From the NCBI RefSeq assembly GCF_003583985.1, contig NZ_QXML01000005.1, forward strand, positions 1 to 64,000: a DNA stretch of 64,000 nt. Direction: 5' to 3'. This document shows positions 44,956 to 54,765 of the stretch, piece after piece (position 1 is the first letter of the stretch; the number at the start of each line of letters is the position of its first letter). Made by a program: the position numbers and the translations under genes. Under the pieces are notes generated by a model that was not told the origin of the DNA, made no database searches, and saw only the letters and a program-made list of their open reading frames with translations. The stretch comes from Algoriphagus lacus. GTDB taxonomy: Bacteria > Bacteroidota > Bacteroidia > Cytophagales > Cyclobacteriaceae.

Positions 44956-45843
44956 TCAACTGGATTGTGCAACCAGTGCGTTGAACAAATCGAGCTGCTC
45001 CCGCAATGCCACCACCCGATCGGCGGGCTGGCTTCGCGCTTCCATAAGGATCCAACCTTGGTAGTCCATCTTGGAAAAAAGCCGGAAAAGCTCCGCATAG
45101 GGATAATCCCCAATATTGAATTCCCGCACGTGAACGGTATCACCAAACCATTTTTTGACACTGTTGAAATTGGCCTCCAGCCCTGGAGGAAGCAAATCTT
45201 CCGGATTGCTGTTCCAGCAGATCTTCACGTTTGGCTCAGTAACCTGATCAAAAATCGCCTTCATGTTGGGCAGCTCCTGAGTCAGATGTCCATGAACCTC
45301 CACTCGGATCAATTGCCCGTAATCCTGGGCAAATTTTCCCACCTCATTGAATGAGGCCGCAATCTGGGCGATGGTTTTTTCCTTGGCAATTCCCTCGGGA
45401 AGGGTGTTGGGCTTCACTTTGATCCCAGTGGCACCGATATCGTGGCAAAGCTTGATGTAAGCCTTGGTTCCTTCGATGTTTTGGTTGAGTTTAGCCGCAT
45501 CCGGGCTGTGGTATTCGTAGTTGCTCCCATAGCCCAGGCAAGTGACTTTACTGTCTGCAAATCGTTTTTTCACCTCCAATCGCTGGGAAGCAGAGAGATT
45601 GACTTCCACTGCATGGGCATGCTGAGTTCTCAATTCCACGCCCAACACGCCTGTTTTTTCACAGTTGGAAATCAGAGTGGGAAGATCCCAGTCTTTGGCC
45701 CATTCATAGGTGACCAGGCCAAATTTCATCCCGTTTTTTTTGGACCCGGCAAAAGACGGAACTAAAGGGAGTGCAGCCAGACTCAAGCCGGCCACAAGGC
45801 TTTGATGAATAAAAGCCCTTCTGGATAAATCCTTCTCTATCAT
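44956..45843 (-). CDS. Tat-exported sugar phosphate isomerase/epimerase-like TIM barrel
   Basis: A 295-residue xylose-isomerase-like (AP endonuclease 2 family) TIM barrel. The N-terminus has a Tat-type signal (LSRRAFIHQSLVAGLSLAALP). The barrel has metal-ligand candidates in GVELRTQHAH, VKPNTLPEG, RVEVHGHLTQELPN and the CWNSNPEDL, HVREFNIGDYPY and ILMEARSQP stretches. These enzymes act on sugars or keto-sugars; the export signal points to the periplasm. It begins the four-gene unit and shares its signal type with the Gfo/Idh protein, so the two probably act in sequence. Confidence 0.85.
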   Translation of the reverse strand: MIEKDLSRRAFIHQSLVAGLSLAALPLVPSFAGSKKNGMKFGLVTYEWAKDWDLPTLISNCEKTGVLGVELRTQHAHAVEVNLSASQRLEVKKRFADSKVTCLGYGSNYEYHSPDAAKLNQNIEGTKAYIKLCHDIGATGIKVKPNTLPEGIAKEKTIAQIAASFNEVGKFAQDYGQLIRVEVHGHLTQELPNMKAIFDQVTEPNVKICWNSNPEDLLPPGLEANFNSVKKWFGDTVHVREFNIGDYPYAELFRLFSKMDYQGWILMEARSQPADRVVALREQLDLFNALVAQSS

Positions 45844-45957
45844 ACCTCATTATAAGGATAAAAAAGGAGGGGACTTTCCTGATCTTCCATTTAATCATCG
45901 GAAACGATTGAGGAAAGTCCAAAAAGCGACTAATCCTAACGCTTAAAAAGCGGGGTC

Positions 45958-46479
45958 TTACCTCTTTGAATAATTTGGATTGATCCAAGCCATGGGAATA
46001 TCCGCTTCGAACGTTCCATCACCCCGATCTATTCGCTGTTCAAATCTTCCCTCCTGCTTGAATCCAAGGGATTCATAAAATCGAATGGCCTTGGAATTAC
46101 TTTCTCTGGAGATCAGTTCGACCCGCAGAATGTCCGGACGTGAAGTTGCTACCTCCTCCAAAAAAGCGGAAAACAGCGCCTTTCCCACACCTTTTCCCTG
46201 AAAATCCGGATGTACAGCGATCGTCAATTCAGACAATACATGTGAAAAAACCTGGGGCTGGAGCTTATGGGCATGTATTTCCGCTACAATATCCATCCCG
46301 GAAAGCGCAATCAGGCTTAGGCCGGTTTCCTTTGCTTTTCGCTGAAAATCTTTGACATAGTCCCCGGAAATTTCAGCAGATGTACGAGCCAATCCTCCCG
46401 GAATAGCAGCGACTTTCTGATAAAGGCCAAGTATTTCCTCCCAATATTCAGGTCTACATTTTCTTATTTTAATGGACAT
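45958..46479 (-). CDS. GNAT-family N-acetyltransferase
   Basis: A 173-residue acetyltransferase with the acetyl-CoA binding motif A in HPDFQGKGVGKALFSAF (Q/RxxGxG/A) and motif B in AIRFYESLGFKQEGRFEQRID. The acceptor is unknown. It is 74 bases downstream of the TetR gene at 46553 and 114 bases upstream of the TIM-barrel gene on the same strand. An N-terminal start at 46479 is supported by the KIRKCRPEYWEEI helix typical of the fold. No operon can be shown. Confidence 0.9.
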   Translation of the reverse strand: MSIKIRKCRPEYWEEILGLYQKVAAIPGGLARTSAEISGDYVKDFQRKAKETGLSLIALSGMDIVAEIHAHKLQPQVFSHVLSELTIAVHPDFQGKGVGKALFSAFLEEVATSRPDILRVELISRESNSKAIRFYESLGFKQEGRFEQRIDRGDGTFEADIPMAWINPNYSKR

Positions 46480-46552
46480 TAGGTCAGTTGGTTAGAATAA
46501 CAGCCGATTAAATACACACAAGAATTTCCATTTACTGCTTTGTACAAGAATC

Positions 46553-47125
46553 TCAATTTGAAAATTGCCTGTTCACAAGGGTACTTACCTCTTTAACCAA
46601 ATCATCAAAAAACCTCGAATTGAAATTTTCTTCAGTTATTCTGGCGTAAAAAGAATCCCTCGCAATGGTCCAAAGCGAAATTGCAACATCACAGGGCACT
46701 TGCAAATGATCGCTCCAGACGGGAATTACGGCGCCCACAATTTTGGAATTGAATTGTTGAAAGGTCTTCGCAAAAAGCTCCGTTTCCCGGTTTTTCACCA
46801 GTTGCATTTGAAATAGCACGGGATTTTTATAGTCCATCATGATCTGATAAAAATCAGGATCAAAGGTTCCAATTCTTCGAATCCTGTCTGCAATTTCATC
46901 TGCACGTTCCAGATGCTCCTTCATCATGGTTTCAAAAAAATACTCCCGATCTCCAAAAAAATGGTAGAACCCGGATTTGTTCTTATTCAACTCTCTGGCC
47001 AATCGTTCCACCACAATTCCCGACGGGCCCTCTTTGCAGAAAATTCCATAGCCTGTATCCATCCAGATTTTATAGCTGCCTTTTTTACCCAGCTCAGTTG
47101 TTTTTTCCAAGGTTTTTAATTCCAT
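46553..47125 (-). CDS. TetR-family regulator (paralogue of 51437-51979)
   Basis: I use the ATG at 47125; a GTG four codons upstream is also possible. The 190-residue protein has an N-terminal HTH in VERLARELNKNKSGFYHFFGDREYF and the helical ligand domain. It shares with the TetR at 51437-51979 the segments NKNKSG[FY]YH[FY]FGD and FQMQLVKNRE, so the two are paralogues flanking the five-PAS kinase. Its start is 78 bases downstream of that kinase's stop, on the same strand. Targets are unknown. Confidence 0.88.
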   Translation of the reverse strand: MELKTLEKTTELGKKGSYKIWMDTGYGIFCKEGPSGIVVERLARELNKNKSGFYHFFGDREYFFETMMKEHLERADEIADRIRRIGTFDPDFYQIMMDYKNPVLFQMQLVKNRETELFAKTFQQFNSKIVGAVIPVWSDHLQVPCDVAISLWTIARDSFYARITEENFNSRFFDDLVKEVSTLVNRQFSN

Positions 47126-47203
47126 TTTTTCGTGCACAGATTAACCGAAATGCCTTTAGACTATTTTATTAAATTTTAAACCGGAGAGTGAAAACGGACA
47201 GTT

Positions 47204-50200
47204 CTATTTGGGAAGTGTGAAATGAAATGTCGTTCCAATATTCTCACTCGACTCCACCCATATTTTTCCATGGAGATTCTCAAGTACTTTGCGGACTATC
47301 GCTAGGCCTATTCCATTTCCCTGGTAATGGGCCCGGGTATGCAAACGCTGAAAAATGACAAATACCTTTTCGGAATACTCCATACTAAACCCTATTCCGT
47401 TGTCGCTGATCGAAAACTGCCAGTAGGCCCCCAAATCCTGAGCGGTAATTTTTATGATCGGAGATTGATCAGGTTTTCGGTATTTGATGGCGTTGCTGAT
47501 GAGATTTCCAAAAACCTGGATGAGTTGGGTTTTATAGCTGTTAACCACAGGAAGGTCATGAAAAACAAGTTGTGCTTTTGACTCTTCAATACTCTTCTTT
47601 TGGAGGAGGCTTATTTCCTCAATTATGCGATCCAAGCTTATTTCCTGCTTCTCCTCTCCTCCTTTTCCAACCCGTGAAAACTCCAACAAATCCAGAATAG
47701 TACTTCTCATCCGGAATGCTCCGTCAGCGGCAAAATCAATGTATTTATTGGCGCTCTCATCCAATTGACCCGAATACTTCCTTTTCAAAAGCGTCATAAA
47801 ACTGGTGACCATCCGGAGCGGCTCCTGCAAATCATGAGACGCCACATAGGCAAATTGCTCCAGCTCCGCATTGGATCTGGCAAGTTCCTTTGCCCGGATT
47901 TCCAGCTCTTCCACTGCTTTTTTCTTTTCGGTGATATCGTTTCGGATGGTGATGTATTGGAAGACTTTCCCATTCTCATTTTTCATGGGAACAATGGTCG
48001 TATCCACCCAGAAGTAGTTCCCGTTTTTGGAAATGTCCTTGATCTCACCCTTCCAGATTTTGCCGGATCGGATGGTATTCCAAAGCTCTTCAAAGAAGGC
48101 TTCACTGTGATAATCGGATTTGGTAATAGTTGAGTTGGCACCGATCAATTCCTCCCGGCTATATTCAGTCAGTTGGCACCAGCTGTCATTTACATCGATC
48201 ACAATACCATCAAGCCCTGTCACCAACACATAAGATGACTGATCCAAGGCTTCCTTGTAGTTTTTTACAGATTGAAGGGATTTGACCAGTTCGATTTCAT
48301 TAAGCTTTTTCTCGTTGATATCCTGGATACTGCCGTAGATCTTCAGGATATTTCCATTGAGCCGTTCCAAGGTACCAATAGCTCTTACCCATTTTTTATT
48401 TCCTTTCCAGGTGATGACCATGAGTTCCAAGTCATATCCTTCCCCGGTAGCGTAGAGATTGGATATTCCTTCTTCCAAGGTTTTGAAACTCTCCTTTTCA
48501 AAGAATAATTTGAGCTCATCAAATCGGGGGAAATACACCTCCGACACCTCAAAAATCTGTCTGGTCATGGGAGACCAGAAAAGGGAGTCCTCACCGTTTT
48601 GAGAAACGGTGTATTCCCAGTTTCCGGTGAGCGATAGTTTGGTGGCATTTTCCAGCAGTCGAGCCAGTTTGTTTCGCTCGGTCACGTCAAGGATCATGGC
48701 CATGTAAAAGGTACTTTCTCCCAGCTGAAAGGAATTTAGACTGACCTCGACATCAATTTCATGACCGTCTTTCTTCACCGCTTTGATGTCACGGTTTTCC
48801 ATCATCCGCATGGGCCTGGCATTCATGGAATAATTATGCTCGTGCTTGGAATGAACGTGATGGAATCGGTTGGGGATCAGGAGTTGGATGGACTGACCCA
48901 CTAATTCTTCTTCTGTGTAACCGAAAATTCTGCAAATTTCAGGGTTGACCGTAGAGATCCGCATGGTTTGATCCACGATCAAAATGGCCATGGCAGCAGA
49001 GGTAACGATCTTTCTGAATTTCTCCTCGCTTTCCTGAAGCCCCAGTTCGAGCATTTTCTGCTCATTGATGTTTTTGGACAAAAGTCCTACCCCCAATAGC
49101 TCTCCACTATCCAAATAAATCGGGATATAGCGTGTTTGAAGCCAGATCTTGTCCCCACTTTTAATTGTATAAGTCCCCTCGGATTCGACCAACTCTCCCT
49201 GAAGTGCCCTTTCGAAATTTTCTAAAAAAATCTCTTGTCCATCCTCATAAATGAATCCCAAGAAATCAACTCCAAGAATCATCTCCTTTCCCAAATTAGC
49301 CTCAAGCCTTTTTTTGGCGAGGTTATTAAATCGAAGAACAGATCGATTTTTGGATAAAATCACCACGGATTCATTGAGGTTTTCATTTAATGCATTGAAA
49401 GTTTCTGCCAAACTTCTGAGTTCCAGTTCTGCAGCTTTCTCAGCTGTGATGTCCTTTCCTCGGAGACAAACACCAACAAGTTCCTCGGATAGATTATAAA
49501 CCGGAAACAAGTAGTATTCAAACCAATGGGAAACGGAATCCGATACAGTATTGTGCTCCACAAAAAAGCGCTCACCACGCAAGGCGGTTTGAAACCCGTT
49601 CTGGTACAATTCCAGGATCTCAGGCATGACAAACTCCCGGTAATCGTTGCCTTTTTGGATATCGACCTTGAAATATTCAAAAAGCAGCTCCTTGGCAAAT
49701 CGGTTGAATTCCAATACCCGATGATTGGGATCGATCAATACGATCATCTCCGAGGAATTGTCCAAAACCGCCTTAAAAACGGCAGCTTCATTTTCGGAAG
49801 TTTTTGATATAAAGCTTTCCAGATTGTTCTTCAGGAAATCCAGCCAAGGCTGAATTTTATCTTCCTCAATACTCTTCTGTTCCAAACCGGGAGCATCAAA
49901 AAACAGCAGGAGTCCTTCCATGCTAGGAATAGACAAATCGAATTTCCATGCCTGATACGCCACTAAGGAAATCCCTTCTTCATGCATCACGGGAAATTTT
50001 CCCGTAAACCCTTTGTTTTTTGCTTTCGGGATGGAGTCTTCCCAAAGCGATTCGATTGGGGCCAAAATCTGATCCAGATCCGAACTACCATGATAGTAGT
50101 CCAGGCAATTTTTCTGGTTCTTCCAAAGTCCAAAATAGCAACTCCTTCCTCCAAAAGAGCTTGAAGCCAGTCGGGCAATATCAGTCAGAATGTGATCCAA
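47204..50200 (-). CDS. Soluble multi-PAS sensor histidine kinase, five PAS
   Basis: A 998-residue kinase that must start at a TTG (50200), because the frame closes just upstream and no ATG precedes the first domain. Order: a GAF-like N-terminal domain (about 1-135), five PAS domains starting near residues 142, 267, 395, 515 and 648, HisKA with H789 in YVASHDLQEPLRM, and the ATPase (SDNGIGFSME, GNGIGLAIVRKV). The catalytic part closely resembles that of the kinase at 22976-27313. No membrane span is present. No receiver lies nearby; its partner may be one of the receivers at 29-31 kb or elsewhere. Confidence 0.92.
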   Translation of the reverse strand: MDHILTDIARLASSSFGGRSCYFGLWKNQKNCLDYYHGSSDLDQILAPIESLWEDSIPKAKNKGFTGKFPVMHEEGISLVAYQAWKFDLSIPSMEGLLLFFDAPGLEQKSIEEDKIQPWLDFLKNNLESFISKTSENEAAVFKAVLDNSSEMIVLIDPNHRVLEFNRFAKELLFEYFKVDIQKGNDYREFVMPEILELYQNGFQTALRGERFFVEHNTVSDSVSHWFEYYLFPVYNLSEELVGVCLRGKDITAEKAAELELRSLAETFNALNENLNESVVILSKNRSVLRFNNLAKKRLEANLGKEMILGVDFLGFIYEDGQEIFLENFERALQGELVESEGTYTIKSGDKIWLQTRYIPIYLDSGELLGVGLLSKNINEQKMLELGLQESEEKFRKIVTSAAMAILIVDQTMRISTVNPEICRIFGYTEEELVGQSIQLLIPNRFHHVHSKHEHNYSMNARPMRMMENRDIKAVKKDGHEIDVEVSLNSFQLGESTFYMAMILDVTERNKLARLLENATKLSLTGNWEYTVSQNGEDSLFWSPMTRQIFEVSEVYFPRFDELKLFFEKESFKTLEEGISNLYATGEGYDLELMVITWKGNKKWVRAIGTLERLNGNILKIYGSIQDINEKKLNEIELVKSLQSVKNYKEALDQSSYVLVTGLDGIVIDVNDSWCQLTEYSREELIGANSTITKSDYHSEAFFEELWNTIRSGKIWKGEIKDISKNGNYFWVDTTIVPMKNENGKVFQYITIRNDITEKKKAVEELEIRAKELARSNAELEQFAYVASHDLQEPLRMVTSFMTLLKRKYSGQLDESANKYIDFAADGAFRMRSTILDLLEFSRVGKGGEEKQEISLDRIIEEISLLQKKSIEESKAQLVFHDLPVVNSYKTQLIQVFGNLISNAIKYRKPDQSPIIKITAQDLGAYWQFSISDNGIGFSMEYSEKVFVIFQRLHTRAHYQGNGIGLAIVRKVLENLHGKIWVESSENIGTTFHFTLPK

Positions 50201-50418
50201 AAAGGGAAGAGGTTATCGGTTCAAAGGCAATTCATTTGCAACTAAGGGCCTTTAATACAAACTTCCACGCACGGAAACGCCCCTTTGCTAAATGATGTAA
50301 ATGAACGGTATTGGAAAAAAGAATTTGATTTCAAAAAAAATGACTCCAGTAGCCGAGGAACCAGCCCGATCCACTCGTTAATCCAGCCAAGGGATTTTAG
50401 CAAAAAGAAAAGGCCGGG

Positions 50419-51120
50419 TCAGTCTTTCTTACCTGCCCCAATCGGAATACGGGCATAGAGGTACAGGCTGGAGTTTTTCAGGTTGTAGGTCTCCGGCTTA
50501 TAGACATCCACCACCCCGTAGTAATAATTCAATCCTACACTGGCACTGACCGGATTTTTGCTCAGGCGATAGCCCAATCCTCCTACCACGCCAAAATCAA
50601 GGCGGGTGTAGTCATCCCGAACGTCTTTTTTATACTCCAATTCGCCTCCAAAATCATCCACCTTGAAGTAGTCATTGGCCTTGGATCGCAAGCCCGGTTG
50701 AATTCCCCCTTCGACAAATACTTTCCCCAGACGCTGCTGCCACATGATCGGCACATAAAACACATTGACCTTGGTGGTCAACTCCCCATCGGCATAGACG
50801 GCATCAAAATCGGAATCACCGATGGAATAGGTCGGCATCCCGCTGGCTCCCACATTGGACTTGACATGCACTCCCGTGGAAATAAATCCCGTACTGTTTT
50901 CGGTCATTTTGATGTGGAAGAAAAAGCCCAGGTTAAAATTATTCAGGCCTTCCGATCCTGGTTTGTCCAGGTACCAAGAGCGGTTGATGCCCCCGTCCAA
51001 GCCAAATTCGATTTTTCCGGAATTCAACTCATCTCCGAAAATCGCCACAATCAGCACTTGGGCAGTTGAAGACATGGTAATCATGCTGAACAGGGTCAGG
51101 CTAAGAATAAATTTTTTCAT
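50419..51120 (-). CDS. Small outer-membrane beta-barrel protein
   Basis: I use the ATG at 51120 (MKKFILSLTLFSMITMSSTAQ, a clear signal peptide); five further upstream residues are not needed. The 233-residue product alternates hydrophobic and aromatic residues with Gly turns, as in an 8-10-strand barrel of the porin-like OMP_b-brl type, and finishes with SSLYLYARIPIG. Its function is unknown. It is 218 bases upstream of the five-PAS kinase and 316 downstream of the TetR gene, on the same strand as both. Confidence 0.75.
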   Translation of the reverse strand: MKKFILSLTLFSMITMSSTAQVLIVAIFGDELNSGKIEFGLDGGINRSWYLDKPGSEGLNNFNLGFFFHIKMTENSTGFISTGVHVKSNVGASGMPTYSIGDSDFDAVYADGELTTKVNVFYVPIMWQQRLGKVFVEGGIQPGLRSKANDYFKVDDFGGELEYKKDVRDDYTRLDFGVVGGLGYRLSKNPVSASVGLNYYYGVVDVYKPETYNLKNSSLYLYARIPIGAGKKD

Positions 51121-51436
51121 AATGAAAATGAGCAAAATGATTTGTTAAAGGTAAAAAATCCACAGATAGAGCCTTTAAACTATGTCGCCTTGACCAAGAT
51201 AAAAATAATAACTCTTTTATACTTACAGCCGCCAGTATATAACTCGTTAGCCCAAGGATAAAGAATAAGCCACCTACCCAACTCAATAATCTACCCAGCT
51301 GCAAGACAGTTACGACTATTTACTTTAGGCAAAAATTTGGGCTTTGGTTTTTCAGATTGGACAAACCTGACCAATGGGTATCTCATTTATCTGGGTGAAT
51401 TTCCAGACAAGGGAATTCAAAGACGAGTGCCCAACT
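51121..51436. other. Intergenic stretch without recognised content
   Basis: A 316-base gap between the TetR gene stop and the start of the beta-barrel gene, both on the minus strand. It must hold the barrel gene's promoter, but no exact TAnnTTTG match, repeat or remnant was seen. Confidence 0.45.
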
Positions 51437-51979
51437 TTACCTTTGTCCTACAAGGGACACGATATTCCGGAGTTCGGCAGTGAAGGCAGAAATCCATTCT
51501 GCAGAAAACGTCTTAAGGGTGACCCGTGAGTAAAAAGAATCCCGCAACAGTCCCCAAAACTTACTAGCCTCCTCCTGGGATACACCCAAATACCTGCCAA
51601 AAACAGGGGAAATTACGGGTACAATAAGTTCGTTGACTTTTAGTGCTGTATCGATAAAAATTCTGAATTCCCGGTTTTTGACCAACTGCATCTGAAACAG
51701 GATGGTGGTTTTATTTTTGACCATGAGTTGGATATACTCAGGGTCAAAATCCTTGATCAATTTAATCTGCTCCGCATAGGCATGAGCCCTTTCCAAATGC
51801 TCTGCCATCAGCGCATTTAAAAAAACATCCTTATCTCCAAAGTAATGGTAGTACCCTGATTTGTTCTTGTTCAAAATACGGGCGAGACGTTCAACTTGCA
51901 ATCCTTCGTGCCCCTCCTCTGAAAACAGCTCGTAACCGAGTTCGATCCAGCTTTTCTTCGAATCATTAGTTGGATGCAT
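51437..51979 (-). CDS. TetR-family regulator (paralogue of 46553-47125)
   Basis: I take the ATG at 51979 (MHPTNDSKKSWIEL) rather than the TTG six codons earlier. A 180-residue regulator with HTH in VERLARILNKNKSGYYHYFGDKDVF and an all-helical ligand domain. Shared motifs with the TetR at 46553-47125 mark a duplication. It lies 132 bases downstream of the second porin of the asparagine/fumarate cluster, on the same strand, so it could belong to that operon or control it. No operator was recognised. Confidence 0.88.
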   Translation of the reverse strand: MHPTNDSKKSWIELGYELFSEEGHEGLQVERLARILNKNKSGYYHYFGDKDVFLNALMAEHLERAHAYAEQIKLIKDFDPEYIQLMVKNKTTILFQMQLVKNREFRIFIDTALKVNELIVPVISPVFGRYLGVSQEEASKFWGLLRDSFYSRVTLKTFSAEWISAFTAELRNIVSLVGQR

Positions 51980-52111
51980 ATAAGCTACTTTGACCAATTT
52001 ATGGTTTCCTCAACTGAAAAACTGAGGTATTTCTCTCGAAATATTGCAATAACAAGGCTGATTTTGAAATTATTTTAGAAAAATAGTTTTAGTCATGCGA
52101 AAACTACCGAC

Positions 52112-53437
52112 TCAAAGAATTGCAAATTGGAGTCGGGTTTGGAAAATCTGAGTGGCCCCTTTCAAATTGAATCGGTCCAATACTGCATAGCCATAGGAGA
52201 ACTCCAATCTCAGGCTACGAGACAGGTACCAATTGACCATGGGGGTAATTCTCCAAAGCTTCCCACCCTGAAGCCGACCTGCATCGAGGTCCAAACTGGA
52301 GACACGAAGCAATCCTTCCAGCTCACCCCATCCTCCTTTGAATACGGGATTTTTCACGGGAACAAATGAATAAACCCCGCTGACGGTGCTATAAGGCCGG
52401 GAAGCTCCTGTGAAAATGTAACTGACCGCGATGTCACCTCCATGAAAAAGGGGATTGCCTTTTTCCGGAGAACTGAACTTATGCCAATGGTATTCCGAAC
52501 CGATCATCAGGGGACCATGGGTGTAGTAAAACTCTGCCCCAAAATGATTGGAATGATCGGTATTGAAGTTTTCTGTATCAATAAAAAAGGGTGCTGGATT
52601 TGACTCAGGCCGGGATCTTACCCTCATTTCTCCGGCTTCCACTTTTCCATACCGGTAGCTGAAGCCGAGATGAAGCTGTTTTTTCTCCTCGGGAAGAAAA
52701 ATCGGAAGCCATCCGATCCGGGCTGCGGTTTGCCAGCTGAAGGTGGAAAAGCCCTGACTTTTTGAAAAGTAATCATCATAAATCCCCACATTCCAGACGA
52801 TCTTTTTCTTGGGCCAAAAGCCTATCCACTTGATCCCATCGGCCAAAATCGGAATCACATCCAAGGCCATCTGCCGCTCCATTGTCCAACCGGCATAGCC
52901 GTTCATGACTTTATTGAGTGAATAGCCTTCTTTGGTCCTGCCGACGAAGATGTGACCGGAGATCTCAGGAACGGCAATGGTCACACCCGTCTCGCGCATG
53001 AGCCATTCCCGGCTTGGACCATCGTACATCAGGCCTATTTTCCAGGAGATGACCCGTTTGGTGGTCAATTGGCCATTGGCCATGATCCTGAAATCCCGGA
53101 CTTTCAGTTGATTCTCAAGGGGAGATCCAATGGAATCTAGCTGCTGTCTTGCTACAGCATCCTGTGAAAAAGCTGCATACTCGTAGAGGAAGCCCATTCC
53201 TACCCGAAAACTGCTCCATCGGCCGGTGAAAATGTTGATGTTTTTGGGGAATTTCTTCTTTTCCAGCGAATCGATCGGCTCCAAAAATTCCCCCATGGTA
53301 CCATCGGGAATGATCACTTGGGTTGTGTCCTGGGCTTGGACAGCCTGTGAACAAAAAAAGACCGTCAGGATCAGCCCAGAGGCCAATCCCAACGATCTAA
53401 TATGACAAAGCGGCCGATTCCAAAAACTCAGGATCAT
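52112..53437 (-). CDS. OprO/OprP-type outer-membrane porin
   Basis: A 441-residue protein with a signal peptide (GLASGLILTVFFCSQAVQAQD). The C-terminal half is typical of the phosphate-selective porin O/P family (PF07396): FNTDHSNHFGAEFYYTHGPLMIGSEYHW, VSYIFTGASRPY, the GGWGELEGLLRVSSLDLDAG strand and the closing LQFAIL. Despite the family name, Bacteroidota members pass various anions. At the end of the Dcu-asparaginase-aspartase-porin run, it may admit amino or dicarboxylic acids. Its gene follows the other porin by 59 bases. Confidence 0.85.
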   Translation of the reverse strand: MILSFWNRPLCHIRSLGLASGLILTVFFCSQAVQAQDTTQVIIPDGTMGEFLEPIDSLEKKKFPKNINIFTGRWSSFRVGMGFLYEYAAFSQDAVARQQLDSIGSPLENQLKVRDFRIMANGQLTTKRVISWKIGLMYDGPSREWLMRETGVTIAVPEISGHIFVGRTKEGYSLNKVMNGYAGWTMERQMALDVIPILADGIKWIGFWPKKKIVWNVGIYDDYFSKSQGFSTFSWQTAARIGWLPIFLPEEKKQLHLGFSYRYGKVEAGEMRVRSRPESNPAPFFIDTENFNTDHSNHFGAEFYYTHGPLMIGSEYHWHKFSSPEKGNPLFHGGDIAVSYIFTGASRPYSTVSGVYSFVPVKNPVFKGGWGELEGLLRVSSLDLDAGRLQGGKLWRITPMVNWYLSRSLRLEFSYGYAVLDRFNLKGATQIFQTRLQFAIL

Positions 53438-53496
53438 TTGTTTTCAAATTTTTGGAACTAGGGGTCGGTATTGGTAAATGAATCCTGAATTATCGA

Positions 53497-54711
53497 TTAG
53501 AAGATCGCAAGTGGGGAAATGAATCCTACAGTAAATCTTCCGGTGGTATAATTCTTGGCTCCAAAACGATCCTGCGCATATTCAGAGTAATCATAGCTTC
53601 TGCCCACCCAGTTGGCAAAAAACTTCAAATTGAGGTCATCCCATGGATAGACTTCTACAGCTGGAATAAAGCCCCAGGCATTTCGGATATGCTCCTCTCC
53701 GGTGGTATTTTCCGGGTCATTAAAGCTGTTTTTCCAATTGGCAATGTCCAGCATCCCGACAAAGGTCAGGTGAACTTTCTGATTGATCATGTATCGGAAG
53801 TTGACCCAGTGGCCGGTGTAAACCGTATTGGCCACTGAATAATTGTACAGGTCATTGGGAATAGTCTCGCTTACGATTCCGGTTCGGTCCAATTCTTCAT
53901 CACTCCATTTGAAATCATAGATGAATCTGAATTTTGAAGTGATATTGAATTCGTTACCCAAGGCAATGTAATTCATATTGGCACCGTTGCCGGAAGCATC
54001 CTGAGCCTCGTTGAACAGAGAGTAAGACCAGATGGTCTTGACCTTTCCGTCAAACAGACTTCCTCTCCAGTTGGCCACAAAGGCCAATGGAGCTTTGGAC
54101 TCTGAAAAGTTGGGCTGAGCTCCATACAATTCATTGAAGCTTTTGGTTCTGGAATCCAATACCTGGAAAGTCCACTGATTTTTAGGGCTTGCGGTATACG
54201 AAAATCCCACACCAGTAAGGAAGTTATCGGCATATTCCACGATATCGGAGTACTCGTAAATGTCGATCGGGTTCCAGTCAAATTCCCAGGCTCCCCAATC
54301 AGCACACATCTTACCGGCTGAGATGCTCCATTTATCGGACAAATCAACCCGGATATATGCCAAATCCACAGATCGGCTCAAATTGTCAATGGACTCGGAA
54401 GTCTGCGCCCGGGTGTATCGATCACGGAAACGGAAATACACCTTGTCGTGAACTTGTCCCCGGAATTCCAGTCGGAATTGCTCGTTTCTAAACCTGGATT
54501 GGACATACTCTCCATCTACAAATTCATTTCGGAAGGCATAGTTCATGTTGGCAATCATGCTCACGTTTTTGAGCAAGCCTTGCTTTTCTTCCGGAATCAG
54601 CGTTTTGTAGTAAGTAGTATCTCCTACCTGACGTTCCTGTTTTTGTGCCCACACCAAAGAGGGAAGCATCACAAACACCAACATCCATTTCACCCATTTT
54701 AATGCTTTCAT
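53497..54711 (-). CDS. Outer-membrane porin-like beta-barrel protein
   Basis: A 404-residue protein with a Sec signal (WVKWMLVFVMLPSLVWAQ). The mature part alternates aromatic and polar residues across many short strands (FRLEFRGQVHDKVYFRFRDR, AYIRVDLSDKWSISAGK, FVANWRGSLFD) and ends in TGRFTVGFISPLAIF with a terminal Phe, as in trimeric-porin-like barrels. It resembles OprO/P-type porins more loosely than its neighbour. It lies 54 bases downstream of the aspartase gene and should be co-transcribed with it. Its substrate is inferred to be an amino acid or C4-dicarboxylate. Confidence 0.8.
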   Translation of the reverse strand: MKALKWVKWMLVFVMLPSLVWAQKQERQVGDTTYYKTLIPEEKQGLLKNVSMIANMNYAFRNEFVDGEYVQSRFRNEQFRLEFRGQVHDKVYFRFRDRYTRAQTSESIDNLSRSVDLAYIRVDLSDKWSISAGKMCADWGAWEFDWNPIDIYEYSDIVEYADNFLTGVGFSYTASPKNQWTFQVLDSRTKSFNELYGAQPNFSESKAPLAFVANWRGSLFDGKVKTIWSYSLFNEAQDASGNGANMNYIALGNEFNITSKFRFIYDFKWSDEELDRTGIVSETIPNDLYNYSVANTVYTGHWVNFRYMINQKVHLTFVGMLDIANWKNSFNDPENTTGEEHIRNAWGFIPAVEVYPWDDLNLKFFANWVGRSYDYSEYAQDRFGAKNYTTGRFTVGFISPLAIF

Positions 54712-54765
54712 AATTTTGTGATTTATAAAGTCAACAAATGATATTCTAAGGCTGGATTTTCCTCC

